Assembly: GCF_002855515.1 (NCBI RefSeq)
Contig: NZ_PKRP01000005.1
Span: 186,001-250,000 of the forward strand
Source of the DNA: Rhizobium sp. TH135
GTDB taxonomy: Bacteria > Pseudomonadota > Alphaproteobacteria > Rhizobiales > Rhizobiaceae
Direction of reading: 5' to 3'
Length of the DNA: 64,000 bases
The position numbers were made by a program, and so were the translations under genes. The notes beneath the pieces were generated by a model. The model had not been told where the DNA came from, searched no databases, and saw only the letters and a list, made by a program, of their open reading frames with translations. Shown here in pieces: positions 35,698 through 44,800 of this stretch. Position 1 is the first letter of the stretch. Every line of letters starts with the position of its first letter.

Positions 35698-36609
35698 ATG
35701 CTGGGGCCGCCCTACCCGAAAGACACTTCCGTGAAAACCGCAGTCGGCGCTGGTATCCTGCTGTCCAGTCTCGCCTATCTCTTCTTCGCCATGCATGACG
35801 CCATGATCAAGCTGCTCGTGGAGTCCACCACGGTGTGGCAGATCCTGTTTTGCCGAAGCATTGCGATCCTGCTCGGATGCTACATCCTGGGTGGCCGGTC
35901 GCTTGCTCGCGAAACCGTCACATCGCCGGCCCTGCGCCCGATGATGCTGCGCAGCCTCTTCCTACTGGCGGCCTGGCTCTGCTACTTCAACGCAGCCAAG
36001 CACTTGCCGCTTGCGGATCTGACGACGCTCTATTTCGCAGCCCCGATTGCCGCGATATTGCTGGCGATCCCGATCCTCGGTGAAAAGGTCCCGCCAAGCA
36101 GCTGGATCGCTGTCATCACCGGCTTCGTCGGCGTCGTCATCGCCAGCAACCCGACAGGCCTCGCCACAGGCTGGCCGGTCTATCTCGCATTGATTGCCGC
36201 CGTCTGCTGGGCAATTGCAACGACCCTTCTGCGGACCACCAGCCAGAGCGCCAGCAGCATGGTTCAGATGGCCATGACCAATGTCTTCTTCCTGATGCTG
36301 ACCACACCCATGGCCCTCATGACATGGACCATGCCGAGCGGGGCAACGCAGATCCTGCTGCTTGCGGTCGGCTTCATCGGCGGCCTCGGCCAGATGAGCT
36401 ACTTCGAGGCGCTGCGCCGCGCACCGATCTCGGTGATCGCGCCGCTCGAATACACCGCGCTGATCTGGGCCTTCGCGCTCGGTTACGCGATCTGGCGCGA
36501 CGTGCCCGGCCCGAACGTATGGGCAGGCGCCGTGCTCATCGCCGGCGCCGGCTTGATCATTCTCTTCGCCGCCCAGCGGGGCACGCCCTCTCAGGACCTC
36601 GAGAGATAA
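35698..36609 (+). CDS. EamA/DMT family transporter
   Basis: Drug/metabolite-type inner-membrane transporter with about ten helices in two EamA repeats (roughly residues 15-140 and 160-295), 303 residues. Near the first repeat end, ADLTTLYFAAPIAAILLAIPILGEK is the classic EamA signature, and the second repeat ends with PLEYTALIWAFALGYAIWRD. Substrate unknown. The start is uncertain: ATG 35698 is used, but AGGAAATCC better fits an out-of-frame ATG at 35688, and GTG 35731 is also possible. The last 19 bases overlap the convergent M20 gene. Confidence 0.85.
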   Translation: MLGPPYPKDTSVKTAVGAGILLSSLAYLFFAMHDAMIKLLVESTTVWQILFCRSIAILLGCYILGGRSLARETVTSPALRPMMLRSLFLLAAWLCYFNAAKHLPLADLTTLYFAAPIAAILLAIPILGEKVPPSSWIAVITGFVGVVIASNPTGLATGWPVYLALIAAVCWAIATTLLRTTSQSASSMVQMAMTNVFFLMLTTPMALMTWTMPSGATQILLLAVGFIGGLGQMSYFEALRRAPISVIAPLEYTALIWAFALGYAIWRDVPGPNVWAGAVLIAGAGLIILFAAQRGTPSQDLER

Positions 36610-37754
36610 CGCTCCGCGAGTTCCACCCACAGGGTGGTACCGACGGGGAGAATGTCGTCGTTGAAGTCGTAGCGTGGATGGTGCAGCGGCGGGTCATTGG
36701 GCGTGCGCTGCGTGCCGAGGAAGAAGTAGCTGCCCGGACGTTTCGCCAGCATATAGGCGAAGTCCTCGCTGCCCATCATCGGCCGCGGTAGGTCGTATAC
36801 CTTGTCCTTGCCCGCAAAGCTGACAGCAAGATCTCGGACGAAGTCCGTCTCCACCTTGTGGTTGACGGTCGGGTCATAGCCACGCTCGTAGTCGATGGTG
36901 ACACCCATCCCGTAACTCGCAGCCTGTCCCTCGGCCACGGCCCGGATCCGGCTTTCCAGCTGGTCGCGAACCTTGGGATCGAAGGAGCGGATCGACAGCA
37001 CCATCTCGGCCCGTTCCGGAATGACATTGCTCGCGGCACCTGCATGGAAACCGCCAACCGTGATGACGGTCGGATCGAGCGGGTGGATGTTGCGCGACAC
37101 GATCGTCTGCAGCGCCATCACGATCGACGCGCCGCACACGATCGGATCAGCTGTCGACTGCGGCTCCGCGCCATGACCGCCGCGGCCGTTGACCGTGATC
37201 TTACACTCGTCGACGGCAGCCATAATAGGGCCTTCGCGAAGGGCGATGTGGCCAAAAGGGATCTCCGGATCGTTGTGAAGCGCAAACACCGCGTCACAGG
37301 GGAAGCGATCAAACAATCCGTCTTCGATCATGATGCGGGCACCGCCGAAATTTTCCTCGGCAGGCTGGAAGATCAGATGGATCACACCGTCGAAATTCCG
37401 ACGTTCGGCAAGGATCTTCGCCGCACCAAGCAGCATCGCCGTATGACCATCATGCCCGCAGGCATGCATGACGCCCGGGACTTCGCTGGCATAGGGCAGC
37501 CCCGTCTCTTCGAGGATCGGTAACGCGTCAAAATCGGCACGGATGCCGATGCTGCGATCGCTTGAACCGTTTCGAAGCGTCGCCACCACCCCTGTTTTGG
37601 CAAGGCCACGCGTGACGTCGTAGCCGAGAGCCGTCAGTTGCTCAGCCACATAGTCCGACGTCTTGAACTCAGACAGGCCGATCTCCGGAAACCGATGCAG
37701 ATGATGGCGCGTCGCGAGCACTTCTGCCATCACATTGGGAGCGTGGATCGTCAT
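36591..37754 (-). CDS. M20 family amidohydrolase (hippurate hydrolase type)
   Basis: Metal-dependent amidohydrolase of 387 residues, in the M20D group that includes hippurate hydrolase and N-acyl-amino-acid deacylases. The metal ligands are in ACGHDGHTAM (near residue 100), QPAEENFGGA (near residue 137), FALHND and a C-terminal MGSEDFAYM. IGIRADFDALPI is the typical strand. The start at ATG 37754 follows AAAGGTGA; a GTG three codons upstream is possible. It is divergent from a TetR gene, whose product may control it. Confidence 0.9.
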   Translation of the reverse strand: MTIHAPNVMAEVLATRHHLHRFPEIGLSEFKTSDYVAEQLTALGYDVTRGLAKTGVVATLRNGSSDRSIGIRADFDALPILEETGLPYASEVPGVMHACGHDGHTAMLLGAAKILAERRNFDGVIHLIFQPAEENFGGARIMIEDGLFDRFPCDAVFALHNDPEIPFGHIALREGPIMAAVDECKITVNGRGGHGAEPQSTADPIVCGASIVMALQTIVSRNIHPLDPTVITVGGFHAGAASNVIPERAEMVLSIRSFDPKVRDQLESRIRAVAEGQAASYGMGVTIDYERGYDPTVNHKVETDFVRDLAVSFAGKDKVYDLPRPMMGSEDFAYMLAKRPGSYFFLGTQRTPNDPPLHHPRYDFNDDILPVGTTLWVELAERYLSRS

Positions 37755-37889
37755 GGAATTCACCTTTCGGGCGTCTAGGGCATTCGTTGAGGCGCGAACT
37801 GTGGCACTTGCCGGCTAGTTGTTCAACCGTATAAAAAGGGCGGGAGCGGTCGCCACCAGCCGCCCCCTTTATCCTCGCCGGAGAGACCT
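37755..37889. promoter_or_regulatory. Divergent region between M20 hydrolase and TetR genes
   Basis: The 135 bases contain a short inverted repeat GTTG-TT-CAAC (37818-37827) beside CGTATAAAA, which could be a TetR-type operator over a promoter. A GGGCGG/CCGCCC hairpin lies just before the regulator start. The assignment is weak. Confidence 0.25.
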
Positions 37890-38525
37890 ATGACACGACG
37901 CATGTTCCAACGTGCCGGTGAAGCCGAGCGCCGGAAGGATCTCATCGCGGCGACCCTGGACAGCATCTCCGAGCATGGCCTGGAAGGTGCCACCGTGCGC
38001 GACATCGCGGCCCGTGCAGGCGTGACCGGCGGCCTGATCCGCCATTATTTCTCCGGCAAGGACGAGATGGTCCAGGCCGCCTATCGCGAAATGCTGGCAG
38101 GGATGACCGGGACTGCGGTGGACGCCATGGCCGAGGCAGGCGACGACCCTCGCCGACGCCTCCATGATTTCATCGTTGCCAATGTCAGCCCACCGATTGC
38201 AGACCCGAAGGCCCTTTCCCTTTGGGCAGCTTTCATCGGCCGTGTCCGCTCGGATGACGAACTCGCCCGCATTCATCGGGAAAACTATCTCGTCTTTATC
38301 GGACTTCTCGAAGAGCTCGTCGGAGCGGTGCTGACGGCGCATCGGCATGAAGCGCCTTTCTCCGAAACGCGCCATCTCGCCGTCGCGATCAACGGCCTGA
38401 TCGACGGTCTGTGGCTGGAAAACTCGCTCGCAAGCGACCTCTTCGACGAAGGCCGCCTCGCCCATATCGCGCTCGACGCGGTGGAGGCCATGCTCGGCGG
38501 CTTACCGCTCAGAAACAGGGCCTGA
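37890..38525 (+). CDS. TetR/AcrR family transcriptional regulator, BetI-like
   Basis: Repressor of 211 residues. The N-terminal helix-turn-helix covers about residues 15-60 (AERRKDLIAATLDSISEHGLE, split by the turn, then TVRDIAARAGVTGGLIRHYF). The C-terminal ligand domain resembles the BetI group (SLWAAFIGRVRSDDELARIHR, and a late NGLIDGLWLENSL). BetI controls choline oxidation, but no bet genes are near. The divergent M20 amidohydrolase is the more likely target. Purely a context inference. Confidence 0.88.
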   Translation: MTRRMFQRAGEAERRKDLIAATLDSISEHGLEGATVRDIAARAGVTGGLIRHYFSGKDEMVQAAYREMLAGMTGTAVDAMAEAGDDPRRRLHDFIVANVSPPIADPKALSLWAAFIGRVRSDDELARIHRENYLVFIGLLEELVGAVLTAHRHEAPFSETRHLAVAINGLIDGLWLENSLASDLFDEGRLAHIALDAVEAMLGGLPLRNRA

Positions 38526-38884
38526 GTGACGCGAAATGACATGCGTAGGAAGGTTGCCATCGGCTGTCGGTTTGGCTTCTGGTAACCTAGCGATGACAAC
38601 GAGGGATGCAGAAGGAACAAACGCCCTCCTACGGCGTAAGCACCTCCAGCAAGCCTCTTGGCCAGACGCTTGAAATACGGCATAAAAACGCCAATTCACC
38701 TGCCACGAAGCGAAAGTCGCCTACAGAGTCCCAAAGCAACTGGTCACACGTCGCATTACGGCCTTTTTCTGCCTCGATTGTTGGTCAACAGCCCGATTTT
38801 GTGCAATGAGGCGCCAAGGCGACGACCGGACGGTTCGAGCCCGACGGCCTTCAACTTAACCACCAAACTGAGAACTTATTTTTC
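38526..38884. promoter_or_regulatory. Upstream region of ndvB with two candidate promoters
   Basis: No gene is seen in these 359 bases. A sigma-70-like promoter TTGGCC-N17-CATAAA lies at 38658-38686, about 200 bases before ndvB. Slightly upstream is GGAAC-N16-CGTA (38614-38638), one base off the EcfG stress consensus. The leader is AT-richer near the start codon, with no strong ribosome site (GAGAAC-TTATTTTTC-ATG). Confidence 0.4.
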
Positions 38885-41800
38885 ATGACGCTGCATGTCC
38901 CATCGCGCGACCTCGAAACCAAGCAGATCGACCACAACGATTCCATTCGATCTGCCTATTTCACGATCGAGGAGTTGCGGGAGAGCGCGGCGTCGCTCGC
39001 GCTGAACGGTGCCACCGAACTGCCCGGCTTGATGGATTTCGACTTCTTCGCCCGGCACAAGGAAAACGAGCGTGAGATCCTGCGGGTCTACCGCGCGACG
39101 GCAGCAGACGTCGAAGCCGGCGCGACCATCACGCCGGCTGCCGAATGGCTGCTCGACAATCACTACATCATCGAAGAAGCGATCCAGGAAGTCCGCCGCG
39201 ACTTCCCGAAGAAGTTCTATCGCCAGCTGCCGACCATGAAGATCGGCCACCGCGAGATCCCGCGGACCATGGCACTCGCCTGGCTCTATGTTGCCCATAC
39301 ACACTCGACCGTCAGCCAGGAAAGCATGACGGCCCTGGTCGAAGGCTACCAGCAGCATCAGACCCTGGAAATCGGTGAACTCTGGGCGCTGCCTTCGATC
39401 GTGCGTTTCGTGCTGGTGGAAAACCTCCGCCGCATTGCGACCCGTGTGGACCGCTCACGCCGGATGCGCCGCCGGGCAAACGAGGTGGCCGACGAGATCG
39501 TCCGGCTCAACGACCCAGTCGCGGCCGCGACCTATCTCAGCCAGATCGAGCAGCTTGCGGACGACAACACCTTCGCCACCCAGTTCCTCTATCGCCTGCG
39601 CAACGGCTCGCAGAACACGAGCTTCGCGGTCGAATGGCTGGAAAGCCGGCTTGAGGCCGCCGGACGCACGGCCGAAGAGGCGATGGACGCCGAACACAAC
39701 AGGCTGTCCTCTGGCAACGTGACGATGGGCAACATCGTCCGCGGCCTCAGAGAGATCGACGACAAGGAATGGTCGGTCTGGGTCGAAGAGGTCAGCCATG
39801 TCGACCGGATCCTTGGCCAGCATACCGACTATCGCCAGCTCGATTTCGGCTCGCGCAACGCCTACCGCAACACCATCGAAAAGCTGGCGCGGCGCTGTGA
39901 CCAGTCCGAGATTGAAATCGCCCAGACCGCGATCGACGTAGCAACCCGTGCAGCCGGTCCGGACGGCCAGCTCGACGTCGGAAGCTATCTCGTCGGCAGC
40001 CGGCGCATCGAGCTCGAAGATGCCATTGGCTACAGCCAGCCGCTCTCGCGCATCATCACCGATTTCATCAAGCGCCTGAACTGGCTCTCGATCGCCGTGC
40101 CCGTCGTCGCCTTGACGATTGCAGCACTCGCCGTCATCGGACACTTCCTCACACAGGCCGGCCTTCCGACCTCGCTGATCCTGATCCTGCTGATCCTGGT
40201 CTCTCTGCCGGTGTCCGAGGGTGCGACGGGCCTCTTCAACACGCTCGTCACCTTCTTCGTCAAACCATTCCGCCTGACCGGTTACGAGTTCAAGGACGGC
40301 ATCCCCGAAGAGGCGCGCACGCTCGTCGTCGTGCCCTGCATGATCACCAAGCGCGACGATGTCGACGAACTCGTCCGCAACCTCGAAGTCCACTACCTGA
40401 CCAACCCGCATGGCGAGATCTATTTCGCGCTGCTGAGCGACTGGAAGGATAGCCAGACGGAGGAATCCGCGGCGGATCTCGAGGTTCTCGATTACGCCAA
40501 ACGCGAAGTAGCCCACCTCAATAGCCGCTACGATTTCGCCGGTAAGACCCGCTTCTATCTCATGCATCGCCGCCGTCTCTACAACGAGGCAGAAGGCTGC
40601 TGGATGGGCTGGGAGCGCAAGCGCGGCAAGCTGCACGAGCTGAACCTGCTCCTGCGCGGCGACCGCGACACGTCCTACCTCCCGGGCGCCAACATGGTGC
40701 CTGAAAACGTGCGTTACGTCATGACGCTCGACGCCGACACGCGCCTGATGCGCGATGCCGTGACCAAGCTCGTCGGCAAGATGCACCACCCGATCAACCG
40801 TCCGGTGCATGACGAAAAAACGGGTCGCGTGATGAGCGGCTACGGGGTTCTTCAGCCGCGCGTCACCCCCTCGTTGACCACGGGCAAGGACGCCTCGGTT
40901 TTCCAGCGCATCTTCTCGATGAACCGCGGTCTGGACCCGTACGTCTTCACAGTGTCCGACGTCTATCAGGACATTACCGGCGAAGGCACCTTCACCGGCA
41001 AGGGTCTCTATGATGTCGACGCTTTCGAGACGGCCATAAAGGGCCGGATCGACGAAAACAGCGTTCTCAGCCATGACCTGCTGGAAGGCTCGTTCGCCCG
41101 CTGTGCGCTCGTGACCGATGTCGAACTGGTCGAAGACTTCCCAACCCGCTACGAGGTCGAAATCTCCCGTCAGCATCGCTGGGCGCGTGGTGACTGGCAG
41201 CTCATTCCCTACATCGGCGACACCAGCCGCGGCATCACCAGCCTCGGTCGCTGGAAGATGGTCGACAATTTGCGTCGCTCGCTCACCCCGATCGCCTGGT
41301 ACGCCGCTTCGGTCCTCGGCTGGGCGACCATGGAACCCGTGGGCGCCACCATCTGGCAGTTGGTCCTGATCTTCAGCCTGTTCGTCGCCCCGACCCTGTC
41401 ACTTCTCTCCGGCATCGTGCCGCGTCAGACCGACATCGTCCCGGCCGCCCATTTCCAGACACTCTGGTCGGAAGTCCGGTCGATCAATGCCCAGGTCGCC
41501 CTGCGCATCGTCTTCATCGCCGACAATGCCTGCATGATGGCCGACGCCATCGTTCGCTCTCTCTACCGCATGCTGGTGAGCCGCAAGCTGCTCCTCGAAT
41601 GGCGCACCGCCGCGAGCGTTCAGTCAGCCGCGCAGGGAACGATCAACTCCTACTACCGCAACATGCGCCACGCCCCGATCCTGGCAGTGCTGTCGGTCGG
41701 CGTTGCGGCCCTGCCGGGTGGCTATGGCTATCTGATCGGCCTTCCCTTTGCCTTCCTCTGGGTCCTGTCTCCGCTGCTCGCCTGGTATGTCAGCCAGTCG

Positions 41801-44800
41801 GCCGAGACCGAAGACAGCCTGGAAGTGCCAGAAAACGTCTCCTATGAGCTGCGCAAGATCGCGCGCCGTACCTGGCGTTACTACGAGACCTTCACCACGG
41901 CCGGCGACAACTACCTGCCCCCGGATAACTTCCAGGAAACGCCCGAACCGATCATCGCGCACCGCACCTCGCCGACCAACATCGGCGTTTATCTGCTCTC
42001 CGTCGTATCGGCCCGTCATTTCGGCTGGCTGAGCTTCGAGCAGACGATCGAGCGCATGGAGCAGACCATTGCGACCGTCGAGCGCATGGAGAAGTATCGC
42101 GGTCACCTGTACAACTGGTACTACACGGACACCCTCAAGACGCTCGGCCCGCGTTATGTTTCCGCCGTCGACAGCGGCAATCTCGCCGGCCATCTGATCG
42201 CGATTTCGTCTGCCTGCCGTGAATGGGCAGAAGCGCCTTCGGCCCATCTCCAGGGCAATCTCGACGGCATCGGCGATGTCGGCGGCATCCTGCTCGAAAT
42301 CCTCGAACAGCTGCCCGACGACCGCAAGACGGTCCGCCCGCTGCGTCGCCGACTGGAAGAGCGCATCATCGGCTTCAACACCGCCCTTGCTGCGGTGAAG
42401 CGCGAACATGAATTCGCTTCGATCCGCATCATCAATCTGGCGGTTCTTGCCCGCGACGTTCAGAAGCTCGCAGCCAACCTGCACCACGAAGTCCGCTCCG
42501 AGCCGAGCGCCGAAGTCGTGCGCTGGACGGAATCGCTGGTCTCGGTCTGCGAAGCCCACATCTCCGACACAGCCTTCGACCTGTCGAACATCGATCCGCT
42601 GCGCCAGCGCTTGAGCCAGCTGTCCGAGCGCGCCCGCGACCTCGCCTTCTCGATGGACTTCACCTTCCTGTTCCGTCCAGAGCGCCGTCTGCTGTCGATC
42701 GGCTACCGGGTCGACGCCCGCGAACTGGACGAGGCCTGCTACGACCTTCTCGCTTCCGAATGCCGTCTGACCAGCCTGTTTGCCATCGCGAAGGGCGACC
42801 TGCCGACGGAACACTGGTACCGCCTCGGCCGTCAGGTCGTGCCGATCGGTGCGCGCGCCGCGCTGATTTCCTGGTCCGGCTCGATGTTCGAATATCTGAT
42901 GCCGCCGCTCGTCATGCAGGAGCGTCAGGGCGGCATCCTCAACCAGACCAACAATCTGATCGTCATCGAGCAGATGAACCATGGTCGCCGCCTGAACATC
43001 CCCTGGGGCATCTCGGAAGCGGCCTTCAACGCCCGCGACCACGAGATGAACTACCAGTACACCAACTTCGGTGTGCCGACGCTCGGCCTGAAGCGCGGTC
43101 TCGGCCAGAACGCCGTTATTGCGCCCTATGCCTCGATCCTCGCCAGCCAGTATTATCCGGAAGCGGCTCTCGAGAACCTGAAGCGGCTGCGCAAGCTCGG
43201 CGCGCTCGGCGCCTATGGTTTCCACGATGCCGTAGACTTCACGCCGACCCGTCTGCCCGACGGCAAGAAGTGCGCTGTTGTCTACAACTACTATGCCCAC
43301 CACCATGGCATGTCGATCGCGGCAATCGCCAACGTTGCCTTCAACGGCCGCCTGCGCGCGCTCTTCCACGCCGATCCGGTGATCGAAGCAGCTGAACTTC
43401 TCCTGCAGGAGAAGACCCCGCGCGAAATTCCGGTCATGAGCGCGAAATACGAGCCGCAGACGCCGGGCAAGGGTCAGGCTGACCTTCTGCGTGCCGAGAT
43501 CCGTACGATCGAAGATCCGGCAACGAAGGACCGTGAGGTCAACTTCCTGTCGAACGGCCATTACTCGGTGATGCTCACCGCAACCGGCTCGGGCTTCTCG
43601 CGCTGGAACGGCCAGTCCGTCACCCGCTGGAAACCCGACACGACCGAAGATCGGTGGGGCACTTTCCTCTTCCTGCGCGACACGGCAACCAACGAATGGT
43701 GGTCGGCGACATCAGCGCCACGCCGTGCGGAAGACGAAAAGACCAAGGTCATCTTCGGCGACGACAAGGCCGAATTCTTCAAGACGGTGGGCGACATCTC
43801 GACCTCGGTCGAATGCATCGTCGGCACCGAGCATGATGCCGAAGGCCGCCGCCTGACGATCCTGAACACCGGCACCGAAGATCGCTATATCGAAGTCACC
43901 TCCTATACCGAGCCGGTGCTCGCGTTCGAGGACAGTGACAACGCCCATCCGCTCTTCTCGCGCATGTTCGTGAAGACCGAATTCGGCCGCCGCCGTGACG
44001 TCATTCGCGCCGAGCGCAACAAGCGCAGCCCGTCGGATCCCGATATCTGCGTCGCCCACCTTGTGGTCGACAGCGCAGGTCAGGGCCGCCCGACGGAATT
44101 CGAAACCGATCGCCGCAAGTTCCTCGGCCGTGGCCGCAGCCTCGGCGAAGCCGCAGCTTTCGATCCGGGTGCAAACCTGTCCGGCACCGAAGGCTTCACG
44201 CTCGACCCGATCCTCAGCCTGCGCCGCGTCGTTCGCGTACCGGCCGGCAAGAAGGTCCAGGTCATCTTCTGGACCATGGCAGCACCCAGCCGCGAGGAAA
44301 TCGACCAGGCGATCGAACGCTACCGTCACCCGGACGCCTTCAGCCATGAACTGATCCATGCCTGGACCCGCGCCCAGGTCGAACTGCGCCATATCGGCAT
44401 CACCTCGCAGCAGGCAGCGGCCTTCCAGCATCTTGGCCGTTATCTGGTCTACCCCGACAATCACCTGCGGGCAGACCCGGAAACGGTTCGCAAGGGCCTG
44501 CGCTCTCAGTCGGCTCTCTGGCCCATGGCGATCTCGGGCGACTTCCCGATCTTTGCGCTGCGCATCAACGACGACATGGACATGGACATCGCCCGCGAAG
44601 CGATGAGCGCGCTCGAATATCTGCGCCGCCGTGGCGTCGTAGCCGATCTCGCGATCATCAACGAACGCGCGACCTCCTATGCTCAGGACATGCAGCACGC
44701 GCTGGACCAGATGGCAGACAATCTGCGCCATCGCCTCCCTGGCGGTCGCCAGCATGTCTTCACCGTGCGTGACGACCTGCAGGACGAAGGCGCGACACTG

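Noticed and set aside
35688..35798. Short frame with a good ribosome site before the EamA gene, possibly a leader peptide
   Set aside because: Its 36 codons show no regulatory pattern; the ribosome-site match may simply reflect uncertainty in the EamA start.
38606..38888. Short frames upstream of ndvB
   Set aside because: No ribosome site, no codon bias like the neighbours, and they overlap the likely ndvB promoter.
41624..43561. 645-codon minus-strand frame inside ndvB
   Set aside because: Antisense shadow within a continuous, well-recognised synthase gene.
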